The notes below the pieces were generated by a model that worked only from the letters and a program-made list of their open reading frames with translations, was not told the DNA's origin and searched no databases. The position numbers were made by a program, and so were the translations under genes. DNA of 64,000 nucleotides from Streptomyces sp. NBC_00190 (GTDB taxonomy: Bacteria > Actinomycetota > Actinomycetes > Streptomycetales > Streptomycetaceae), in the NCBI RefSeq assembly GCF_036203305.1, contig NZ_CP108131.1:1364001-1428000 (forward strand), read 5' to 3'. Every line of letters starts with the position of its first letter. Positions within the stretch are counted from its first letter, which is position 1. Positions 52,497 to 59,902 of this stretch are shown piece after piece.

Positions 52497-53899
52497 GCGC
52501 CACGACGGAAGCGGCGGCCGCAGGGACACGGCTGCCGGGCTCGGCCTTCCAGCCGTACACCTACCGCCGAACCGAACTGGTCGAGCCGGACTGGCAGCGC
52601 TTCCCCGGCTGGCGCGAGGTCAGCGCCGAACAGTGGATGAACCCTCAGTGGCAGCGCGTGCACTGCATCAAGAATGCGCGTCAGCTACGGGGCGTGATGG
52701 GGAACCTGCTGGACGACGACTTCTACGACGACTGGGAACGCGACCGACTGCACCGCGCCACGATGTCCGTGCTGGTGCCGCCGCACATGCTCAACACCAT
52801 GGTTCCGTTCTCCGTACCCACCGGTGCGGGCTCACTCACCGCCGAGTTCTACACCGACGCTGTCCGCCGGTACATGCTGCCGGTGTTCTCCGACAGGCAC
52901 CCCGTCTGGTCGTCCCACCCGAGAGCGAGCCGCGACTCCCTGCACGAACAGGACATGTGGGTTGTCGAGGGTCTCACGCACCGGTATCCCACCAAGGTGC
53001 TCGCGGAACTCCTGACCACCTGCCCCCAGTACTGCGGGCATTGCACCCGGATGGATCTCGTCGGCACGTCGACGCCCCAGGTGGAAAAATCGCGCATGAC
53101 GCTCAAGCCCGCCGACCGGGCAGAAGCGATCCTGCAGCATCTGCGGCGCTCACCGGGAATCAGGGACGTCGTGGTATCCGGCGGCGATCTGGCCAACATG
53201 CCGTGGCCCCGCCTGGAGGCATTCCTCAACGAGCTCTTGGACATCGACAACATCAGGGACATCCGGCTCGCCAGCAAGGCACTCATCGGCCTGCCGCAGT
53301 ACTGGGCTTCCGCCCCGGTTCTGGAGGGTATCCACCGTCTGGCGGCGAAGGCGGTGCCACGGGGCGTCCAGATCGCCCTGCACACCCACGCGAACGCAGC
53401 TCAGCAGGTGACACCGTACGTCGCTCGCACTGCGCGAGCACTCCTGGCTGCAGGATTGCGTGACGTGCGCAACCAGGGTGTCCTCATGCGTGGGGTGAAC
53501 GACAGCGCTCAGTCTCTGCTCGACCTGTGTTTCGCGCTGTGCGACCACGCCTCCGTCACCCCCTACTACTTCTACATGTGCGACATGATTCCCCATGCGG
53601 AGCACTGGCGGCTTTCGGTCGGCCAAGCGCAGCGCCTCCAGCACGAGATCATGGGGTACCTTCCCGGGTTCTCCACTCCGCGCATCGTGTGCGACGTTCC
53701 GTTCGTAGGAAAGCGGTGGGTCGACCAATACGAGGCCTATGACCGTGACCGAGGCATTAGCTACTGGGGGAAGAACTACCTCACGTCCCTGGAGGACGGA
53801 GAACATGGTGCTCTCGGCCGACAGCACCAGTACTACGACCCCATTGACCTGTTGCCGACATCGGGCCAACTGTGGTGGAAGGAATCCGCCCGGGGCTGA
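52493..53899 (+). CDS. KamA-family radical SAM, PLP-dependent aminomutase (lysine 2,3-aminomutase-like)
   Basis: 468 residues from GTG 52493, overlapping the previous stop. Radical SAM cluster CPQYCGHC (C177, C181, C184), SAM-binding GGD at 230-232, and a C-terminal region alignable by eye with clostridial KamA: D364 and D401 are 37 residues apart, as are the two substrate-ammonium-binding Asp (293 and 330) of KamA, and K407 lies in the place of the PLP lysine (six instead of seven residues after the second Asp). This points to alpha-to-beta amino migration on lysine or a similar diamino acid. It is about 50 residues longer than KamA. No EpmA partner is present. Last gene of the RiPP block. 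Confidence 0.88.
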   Translation: MSATTEAAAAGTRLPGSAFQPYTYRRTELVEPDWQRFPGWREVSAEQWMNPQWQRVHCIKNARQLRGVMGNLLDDDFYDDWERDRLHRATMSVLVPPHMLNTMVPFSVPTGAGSLTAEFYTDAVRRYMLPVFSDRHPVWSSHPRASRDSLHEQDMWVVEGLTHRYPTKVLAELLTTCPQYCGHCTRMDLVGTSTPQVEKSRMTLKPADRAEAILQHLRRSPGIRDVVVSGGDLANMPWPRLEAFLNELLDIDNIRDIRLASKALIGLPQYWASAPVLEGIHRLAAKAVPRGVQIALHTHANAAQQVTPYVARTARALLAAGLRDVRNQGVLMRGVNDSAQSLLDLCFALCDHASVTPYYFYMCDMIPHAEHWRLSVGQAQRLQHEIMGYLPGFSTPRIVCDVPFVGKRWVDQYEAYDRDRGISYWGKNYLTSLEDGEHGALGRQHQYYDPIDLLPTSGQLWWKESARG

Positions 53900-54389
53900 A
53901 GCGCGGCGGTTGTCGGCTTCGAGCGGCGGCCGGTAAATCGGCGCGCACGAACGCGAAGTGCTAGGTCACCGCTGCTTCGAGTCCTCGAGCCGGGCCGGCG
54001 CGGGTCGAGGAGCAGGACCGCGATCAGCATTCCGCTGGACAAGGAACCCGGTGACGGAGCATCGAGCAATTCCATCGCCATAAACAAAGCCGGCGTTGAA
54101 GGCGGACCGCAGCTGTCAAGAAGGCCACACGTGCAGCTGTTCCAAGACCTTCAGTTGTTGTTTCACGTCATCACCGATGGCTCTGGAAGCCAGGTGCCCC
54201 GGAGGTGACTTTACCGGCCTGGCCCGGGCGACCCCGCACGAGGCGGTCGAGGACACCGACGAGCGCCGCATCCTGCGCGAGACGACCAAAGTTGATCCTG
54301 GACCGCCGCCAAGAGTGACGGCCCCACACCAGCCCCCATACCAGCCCCCACACCGTCGCCACCGCGCGACCGACCAGAAGGAGACACAC
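53900..54389. other. 490-base non-coding stretch, possible decayed sequence
   Basis: No gene supported. Short frames exist on both strands without recognisable domains or ribosome-binding sites. A clear GAAGGAGA precedes the ATG at 54390. Composition returns toward normal Streptomyces G+C here. Confidence 0.5.
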
Positions 54390-54713
54390 ATGTCCCACCC
54401 GATCCTGCGCAAGGCGGCCGTTCCCGGTGCCGTCCTGGCGGCCACGGCAGCCCTCGTCCTGGGAGCCTCGCCCGCGTCCGCCGCCGCACCGCAGTCGGCC
54501 GCATCCGGGTCCGCCGTGTCCGCGGCGGCCGCCTGGACCCCTCCGCCGGGCTACGTCCGGGAGACCTCCTACGTCGGCTCGCTCGCCGCGTGCGAGACGA
54601 AGGGCGCGGAAGGCGTCGCGAACGGCGCCTGGACCGCCTACGTCTGCCACCAGGAGTACCGCCAGCTGACCGACATCTGGATGATCTTCACCTCCCTCTA
54701 CATCAAGAAGTAA
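54390..54713 (+). CDS. Small secreted protein
   Basis: 107 residues from ATG 54390 with AGAAGGAGA six bases upstream. Sec signal peptide: basic start MSHPILRKAAVPGAVLAA, hydrophobic stretch ATAALVLGAS and the cleavage motif ASA near residue 32. The mature part of about 75 residues has an Ala/Ser-rich linker then a compact segment with two cysteines (SLAACETKG and AYVCHQEY), able to form one disulfide, and many aromatic residues. Family unknown. It has its own strong terminator (54762-54802) and lies within the island flanks. Confidence 0.82.
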   Translation: MSHPILRKAAVPGAVLAATAALVLGASPASAAAPQSAASGSAVSAAAAWTPPPGYVRETSYVGSLAACETKGAEGVANGAWTAYVCHQEYRQLTDIWMIFTSLYIKK

Positions 54714-54761
54714 CCACCGCCGACGCGGCAGCCTCCTGACAGGCCGTCGCCACGGCCGACC

Positions 54762-54802
54762 GGGGGCGTCCGAAGTCACCTCTGCTGACTTCGGACGCCC
54801 CC
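54762..54802 (+). terminator. Strong hairpin terminator
   Basis: Perfect 17-base stem (GGGGGCGTCCGAAGTCA and complement) with a 7-base loop, 49 bases after the secreted-protein stop codon. Confidence 0.92.
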
Positions 54803-55301
54803 TTCGACCGCGCCACGGGGCCGGCCGGACAACTTCCGCCGTCCCGGAGTGGGGCGTCCAACCATCAAGCCGAGGTCGTGAGTTGCCGGTGCAGCCTGGT
54901 GGGACTGGGACATCATCGCCTGGAACCCCGCGCGGTTGGGTCCGGGTGCCGGGCAGGCACGACATCTCGTATGCCCACGGCCTGGAGCCGGTGTTCAGCG
55001 ACCCGGTCTTCGTCACGTGCCCGGCCGCCTTCCAGGACCCGGTGCTCCGTACTCCGACACCTGACGTGCTCCGGCAAGCCGAGCCCCTGCTTGCGCTGGC
55101 CGAACTCCTATTACTCCAGCAGGACTTTGGTGTCTGACCTGACCAGCTACCGTCCCGCTACACTCCAGCCGCCCGGCATCCTCCCAGGTCAGACAGCAGA
55201 ACCCTGCTGGAGTGCTAGAACGAGCGCCAGACCCGTCCCAACACGGCACCCTGCGTCACGCAGGACAGGAAGGCCGCCGGGCGGGCCAGGCCGTCGGCCT
55301 C
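54803..55301. other. 499-base stretch without a supported gene
   Basis: An 84-codon frame at 54883-55137 (RHDISYAHGLEPVFSDPVF) has no start signal and no family I recognise; it may be a decayed fragment. Nothing else is seen before the ALDH-like remnant. Confidence 0.45.
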
Positions 55302-55367
55302 CCAGACCACCGGCAGACGAAGAATCTCCTCATCTCGTACTCCCCGAAGAAGCTCGGCTTCCTCTAG
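55302..55367 (+). pseudogene. Orphan 3' end of an aldehyde dehydrogenase gene
   Basis: The last codons of an ALDH ([17 protein letters not shown] then TAG) stand alone without the upstream part of the gene. They align without gaps with the end of the intact ALDH gene at 38114-38168, and the match runs on through the terminator. The direct copies lie about 17 kb apart and bracket the RiPP island. Confidence 0.82.
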
Positions 55368-55377
55368 AGCCACGAAA

Positions 55378-55417
55378 AACGGCGCCTGAACTGGGCTTTT
55401 GCCCGTCAGGCGCCGTT
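55378..55417 (+). terminator. Second copy of the ALDH terminator
   Basis: Perfect 12-base stem AACGGCGCCTGA / complement around ACTGGGCTTTTGCCCG; the inner part is identical to the terminator at 38178-38219. Confidence 0.85.
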
Positions 55418-55579
55418 GGCGCGACCCGCTCGACACGGAAGGACCCGTCACGGCCCAAACCGAGCTCACCGAGTACGCGGCGCCCCTGGCTGACCCGATG
55501 GGCACCCGCCTGGTTCCGGAACGCCCGGTCGAGGTGCTGGTCGATGGCGTTCATGACGTCTGATCGGTGGTGATGCCAC

Positions 55580-56005
55580 CGGCTGTCCGGGCGCGTTCGC
55601 GGTCGGCGCCAGTCCGTGCTCGGCCACGGCCTTGGCGAGGTCGCCCATGGACCGGGCGGCCTCCGCAAGGGCGTTGAACGACTCGGCCTCGTCTCCGGGG
55701 AAGTCGAGCCTGCGGCTCAGCTCCACGGCGTGGTGGTGATGGCGCCGGGCCTCGTCGTAGCGGCCTTGCAGCAGCCCGATGTTGTTCAGCACGATGGTCT
55801 CGCCGATGCGGGATCCCGCCTCGCGGTACACGTGCGGCGCTTGCCGATGGCGCTCGTGGGCGTCCTCGTACCGTCCTTGGCGATCGTGGATGATGCCAAA
55901 AGTCGGTCCGGCATCTGGCTTCGCCACCGCGGTCGCCGAGCTCGCGGAAGAGCCTGCTGGGGCTCGCTGGCCTCATGGGCGCTGGACCACCCTGCCGATC
56001 CAGTC
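55580..56005 (-). pseudogene. Frameshifted TPR-protein fragment (SARP/AfsR-type regulator remnant)
   Basis: Minus-strand sequence reads RLFRELGDRGGEARCRTDF in one frame, then shifts near 55910 to another frame with tetratricopeptide units: RQGRYEDAHERHRQA, ETIVLNNIGLLQGRYDEA, FPGDEAESFNALAEAARSMGD. This is the C-terminal TPR style of large Streptomyces regulators. No start, no N-terminal domains and a frameshift make it a relic. Confidence 0.7.
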
Positions 56006-56258
56006 GGCGCACAGGTACTGGAGACGGCCACCGCCCAGCGTTCGCAGTGGCTGCCCGGTGCTGTACTCGGACGCAGGGACCGTACCCCCAGCAGCGCCTC
56101 CATGTTCGCCTCGAACAGGTCCGGCACCTCCTCCTCTATGACGCGACTACGTCGAAGCCCTGGCTCCCGGACCAGCGATGACGGGGACCACGACTGCGGT
56201 GTCAGTCCGCTCAAGTATCCTTCCCGCCACCGCACACCGACTCGGAGGACCGAGAGAA

Positions 56259-57767
56259 TTGACCGGCCTGCCTGCTTTCCCGCTGCCCTTTCACGCATCC
56301 CGTTCCATATCGTTCGCGACACCCCGAACGCTGCGGGAACTTCAGATGATGCAGTGCAGCTCACACATTCGGGCGAAGCCGGGATGGTTCGACAAGATGA
56401 ACGATGCCGACATCGTCGCCAGGTGGACGCAGGAAGCGGTCGCCCAGGGCCTCACCGAAGCACAGGTTCGTTACGTGCTTGCCGAGCTCGTGCATTACGC
56501 CGCGCTGCGGGACGGGCGAACCGGCGTCGAGGTGTCGGCCGTCGACGGGGTGTGGCAGTCGGACGCACTGGTCGACGACAAGCTCAGATCCCGGCTGCGC
56601 GAGGCGGTTCAGGTTCTGGAACAGGTCCCCGAAGCAGAACAGGACTGGCATCCCGGATCCGACGGCCAGGTGCTGGATCTGGTTCATCCCTCACTGTTCT
56701 GCCTGGTGAGAGAGGCGAGTGGCGCGCCCGAGCGGGCTTGGCAGAACCCGACGGACCGCTATTCGAGGTACGAATTCTCGGAGAAGTTCCAGTGGCTGCC
56801 CACGGACGTCGACGTCAGTGACGACGGCGATGTCGCCTTCCGTTCGTACGTCAACAACGTCCACCCCGAGATTCACCACGAACTGGCCGCCGTCCTACCG
56901 GACTTGTTCGCACGCATGCGCCCGCTGCTGGAGAACGTGCTCACCGATCTGCGCCATCCGCGGCCCGTGCGTATCGAGGCCGATCCTTACGGGTGGTACG
57001 ACTCGGAGCCGGAGTATCCGAGCAAATCCTCCTACAGTGATGACGAGGCCTACGCAGAGGCCCGTGGCGCGTGGGAACAGGCCCAGGACGACTGGTGGGA
57101 GAACCGCCGCCCGGTCATCCCGGACGCCCCGGCCTTCACCCCGCCCGAGTTGCCGGACGCATCCGCCCGAGTCGACCTGCGCGGCCGCCGCCTCCAGGTC
57201 ATCGTCAAGCTCGCCACCATTCATCTCACCGCGGACAAGCCCGAGTACCCCGGCGGTTCCTGGCACGTCGAGGGGATGATGAACGAGCGGATCGTCTCGA
57301 CCGGCATCTACTACTGGGACAGCGAGAACATCACCGAAAGCCGGCTGAGTTTCCGGGCGGCACTCGACGACCCGAACTACGAACAGAACGACGACAACGG
57401 TCTGCGTGAGGTCTACGGCCTGGAGGACGAAGACGCACTGAACCAGATACTGGGATCGACATCGACCCCGGCGGGCCGCTGCCTGGCGTTCCCGAACATC
57501 CTGCAACACCGCGTCGACCCATTCCGCCTCACGGACACCACCCGCCCGGGACATCGCAAAATTCTCGCGTTCTTCCTGGTCGACCCGTCGGAAAGGATCG
57601 TCTCGACATCCGATGTGCCACCGCAACAACCATGGTCCGACACCTCGACCATGACGCTCGAGCAGGCAAAGGACTACCGCGAACAACTCATGCAGGAACG
57701 CAAGTTCTTCGTCGACGAACACAACGAGCAGCTCTACGAACGAGAATTCTCCCTCTGCGAGCACTGA
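56259..57767 (+). CDS. DUF4246-family protein, possible Fe(II)/2-oxoglutarate-dioxygenase-like
   Basis: 502 residues from a TTG at 56259 with CGGAGGAC about nine bases upstream; the first ATG (56346, then 56397) would cut off the conserved start LTGLPAFPLPFH and LRELQMMQCSSHIRAKPGW. The middle holds ALRDGRTGVEVSAVDGVW; later YVNNVHPEIH and a jelly-roll-like section LATIHLTADKPEYPGGSWHVEGM (parts), in which His/Glu in WHVEG and a later His-Arg in NILQHRVDPFRL could be metal- and 2OG-binding. DUF4246 is common in fungi and sporadic in actinobacteria; activity is not established. It stands alone among decayed genes. Confidence 0.8.
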   Translation: MTGLPAFPLPFHASRSISFATPRTLRELQMMQCSSHIRAKPGWFDKMNDADIVARWTQEAVAQGLTEAQVRYVLAELVHYAALRDGRTGVEVSAVDGVWQSDALVDDKLRSRLREAVQVLEQVPEAEQDWHPGSDGQVLDLVHPSLFCLVREASGAPERAWQNPTDRYSRYEFSEKFQWLPTDVDVSDDGDVAFRSYVNNVHPEIHHELAAVLPDLFARMRPLLENVLTDLRHPRPVRIEADPYGWYDSEPEYPSKSSYSDDEAYAEARGAWEQAQDDWWENRRPVIPDAPAFTPPELPDASARVDLRGRRLQVIVKLATIHLTADKPEYPGGSWHVEGMMNERIVSTGIYYWDSENITESRLSFRAALDDPNYEQNDDNGLREVYGLEDEDALNQILGSTSTPAGRCLAFPNILQHRVDPFRLTDTTRPGHRKILAFFLVDPSERIVSTSDVPPQQPWSDTSTMTLEQAKDYREQLMQERKFFVDEHNEQLYEREFSLCEH

Positions 57768-57774
57768 ACCTCAT

Positions 57775-57945
57775 TCATCCTGAAGACGTGCGGGTCAGGA
57801 GCGTGTGGACGGCCTGGACGATGGCGCCGATGCGCCGGGGGAGCCTTTGGCCCGCCGGCGCAGTCGCCAGGTTTTCAGCTGTGCGAAGGCACGCTCTCCA
57901 GGAGCCCGCAGCCGGGGGTGTCCACGGTTGAACTCCCGTGCGGGA
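57775..57945 (-). pseudogene. C-terminal remnant of an IS5-type transposase
   Basis: On the minus strand PGERAFAQLKTWRLRRRA and, in a shifted frame, RIGAIVQAVHTLLTRTSSG match the end of IS5/IS112-like Streptomyces transposases (...ERAFAQLKSWR...RIGxIVQAVxTL). Both frames and the missing upstream part show decay. Confidence 0.68.
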
Positions 57946-58186
57946 AAGGTGTCCCACCAGGCGCCAGCTCGAACCTGAACGGCTCTTGCTCGGCAGGTGG
58001 GCGGGCGATGCGCCCCGGGAACCACGCGTACCAAGATCCGGACCATCTCCGGGCCGGCCCTCTCCAAGGGCCCTGGAGATGCTCGCTCCCTTCCGTTTGC
58101 GACGCCCCGTCAGGCCGGGTGATCGTGCGGCGTACGCTGGGGTTCCGCGCCACAGCACGTAAAAGTGAAATAAAGGAAGACTGATC
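57946..58186. other. Intergenic region upstream of the CtaA-like gene
   Basis: No gene seen. The last bases are AT-richer (AAAAGTGAAATAAAGGAAGACTG in part), with AAAGGAAG as ribosome-binding site for GTG 58187. Confidence 0.5.
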
Positions 58187-59266
58187 GTGCGAACTCCCCT
58201 CTCATGGCTTGCCGACAGGTATTCACTCGGAGCGAGAAGCGTCAGACTGGCCGCACTGGGTTCGGTCGTGGCAAGTATCGCGATCATCGTGACCGGTGGA
58301 ATCGTCCGCGTCACCGGCTCCGGTCTCGGCTGCACCGATTGGCCCATGTGTACGGGAGAGACGCTGGCCCCCACTGCGGAAATGGGGGTGCACGGCGCCA
58401 TCGAATTCGGGAACCGGCTCCTGACCGGGGCGCTGTGCGCGGTGGTGGGCTGGGTCATCATTACCGCGCGCCTCCAGGAGAGGCCGATGCCCGCGGCGCT
58501 GCGCGGCGGATGGGCGCAGTTCTGGATCGTCATGCTGAACGCGGTCGTCGGCGGAGTGACCGTATGGATGCGGCTGAGCCCGTACATCGTCGCCGCGCAC
58601 TTCCTCGCCGCCACGCTGCTGCTCACCGCCGCGGTGTACACCTGGCACGCGGCGTACGCCGATGCCGGTGCCGACGGCGCTGGGCGGGGCGCGGGGGGCG
58701 GGGGTGGCCAGAGCGGCGTGGGTGGCCAGGGTGGCGACGGTGACCGGCCCGGCGCGCCGGTCCCGCTCGCGCCGGTCCCGCTCGCGCCGCGGTCCTTCGT
58801 GCGGATCCGATCGCTGTCGGCGGCCCTGGTCGCGTTGACGGCCTTGCTGGTCGTCGTGGGCACGCTCGCCACCGGTTCCGGACCGCACGCGGGTGACTCC
58901 TCCGATGTGGCGCGGATGCCCTTCAACTGGACGGCCGTGACCGTCGTCCACGGTGTGCTGGCCGGGTCGGTCCTGGTCCTGGCCGGAGCTCTGCTGTACG
59001 CGCTGCCCAAGGACGGCTTCGGCGCCGCGCGCCGCAAGGCGGTCGCCTTCCTGGCCGTGCTGCTGGGCCAGGGCCTCGTGGGGCTGGTGCAGTCGCTGAC
59101 GGCCCTGCCCTCGCTCCTCGTGATGCTCCACCTGCTGGGCTCGGCGCTCGTGTGGATCGGAGTGCTTCAGGTGCACTTCACGGTCAAGAGGTCCCCTTCC
59201 GGCCATTCGGGTCCGCTCGACGGTGCACCGCTGCCGCGTGCGCGGGGCGCCGCGGCGCACGCCTGA
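58187..59266 (+). CDS. ctaA: COX15/CtaA-family heme A synthase
   Basis: 359 residues from GTG 58187, eight membrane helices in two four-helix halves. Conserved blocks: TGGIVRVTGSGLGCTDWPMC (Cys pair in the outer loop), HGAIEFGNRLLT, AHFLAATLLLTAAVYTWHA, then VTVVHGVLAGSVLV and LHLLGSALVWIGVLQVH, with the heme-ligating His set. It converts heme O to heme A for cytochrome c oxidase. Unusual: a Gly/Pro-rich insert of about 45 residues between the halves, including a 15-base tandem duplication at 58756-58785 (VPLAP twice). No cox gene is adjacent; the lasso-peptide cluster begins 427 bases downstream. Confidence 0.9.
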   Translation: MRTPLSWLADRYSLGARSVRLAALGSVVASIAIIVTGGIVRVTGSGLGCTDWPMCTGETLAPTAEMGVHGAIEFGNRLLTGALCAVVGWVIITARLQERPMPAALRGGWAQFWIVMLNAVVGGVTVWMRLSPYIVAAHFLAATLLLTAAVYTWHAAYADAGADGAGRGAGGGGGQSGVGGQGGDGDRPGAPVPLAPVPLAPRSFVRIRSLSAALVALTALLVVVGTLATGSGPHAGDSSDVARMPFNWTAVTVVHGVLAGSVLVLAGALLYALPKDGFGAARRKAVAFLAVLLGQGLVGLVQSLTALPSLLVMLHLLGSALVWIGVLQVHFTVKRSPSGHSGPLDGAPLPRARGAAAHA

Positions 59267-59576
59267 CGCTCCAGGCTGACGGCGCGCGCCGGAGGTTCGG
59301 GCCAGCCTTCATGCCCGGCACACCTCGGTCCTGCGCGGGGCTGCACCGAGGGCTGGCCAGCCGCACCGGAGTCCGCTTGCCCCGGCGGATAGGCGTGCCG
59401 ACGGCAAAGGGCACCTGCGCCCAGCGCCGCCGAAAAGTATGCCTTTACGTCCTCGGTGTTGCTGGTGTTGCGCACGCGGTCGGATTCCCGCCGTTCCAGA
59501 GGCTGGCGGAATCGTTCGGCGGCGCGCAAGGCGACTTGCGCGCCACGGGCGTGCAGCGGCCGGACCGGAGACGGCA
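59267..59576. other. Stretch between ctaA-like gene and lasso cluster, no gene supported
   Basis: Frames on both strands lack start signals or known domains. No obvious strong hairpin follows the ctaA-like gene. Confidence 0.45.
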
Positions 59577-59606
59577 TTGCGATGATCCGCTCACCCTACG
59601 TAGCGT
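59577..59606 (+). promoter_or_regulatory. Possible promoter of the lasso-peptide operon
   Basis: TTGCGA (59577-59582), an 18-base spacer and TAGCGT (59601-59606), resembling the Streptomyces sigma-HrdB pattern, 87 bases before the precursor ATG. Confidence 0.45.
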
Positions 59607-59692
59607 GGTCGAGCGGAATGACCGGTCTTCGGATCGGGATTCCGCCGCATGCGCATGCACCCCGCAACCCCGAAGCGAAAAGGAGTTCGACC

Positions 59693-59800
59693 ATGACGTA
59701 TGAGCGCCCCACCCTCACCAAGGCCGGCAGCTTCCGCAAGGTGACCGGGATCAAGAACACGGGGCCCAAGGACGTCCTCGGCGGCAAGCAGCTCCTCTGA
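59693..59800 (+). CDS. Lasso peptide precursor (A)
   Basis: 35 residues from ATG 59693 with AAAAGGAG nine bases upstream. The leader has the YxxPxL recognition motif (Y3, P6, L8) and Gly12 bound by B1 proteins, and Thr18 at the conserved -2 position before the cut. The core would then be IKNTGPKDVLGGKQLL: Ile1 amine joined to the Asp8 side chain, an 8-residue ring. Cutting one residue earlier would give Gly1/Asp9, a 9-residue ring, with Thr at -1. Order A-C-B1-B2-D behind it is complete. Ile in position 1 is less usual than Gly. Confidence 0.9.
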   Translation: MTYERPTLTKAGSFRKVTGIKNTGPKDVLGGKQLL

Positions 59801-59902
59801 CGTGAGGGCCCGGCCGCGACGCTGAACCGGCGGCCGAGCCAAGGGGTGGCGGCCCCCGCCGCCACCCTGCTCTCCGCACATCACCGACCGAAGGCCGTAG
59901 CC

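Noticed and set aside
39287..53899. Classification as linaridin or thioamitide
   Set aside because: No LinH-type membrane cyclase and no YcaO/TfuA pair are encoded; HopA1 plus APH-type kinase plus LanD points to the class V/avitide type without thioamides.
52493..53899. EpmB (EF-P lysyl aminomutase)
   Set aside because: No EpmA or EF-P gene nearby, protein is longer than EpmB and is coupled to the SDR-ANL gene in a RiPP operon.
59167..59577. 136-codon minus-strand frame before the lasso precursor
   Set aside because: Overlaps the end of the ctaA-like gene antisense, lacks a ribosome-binding site and shows no recognisable domain.
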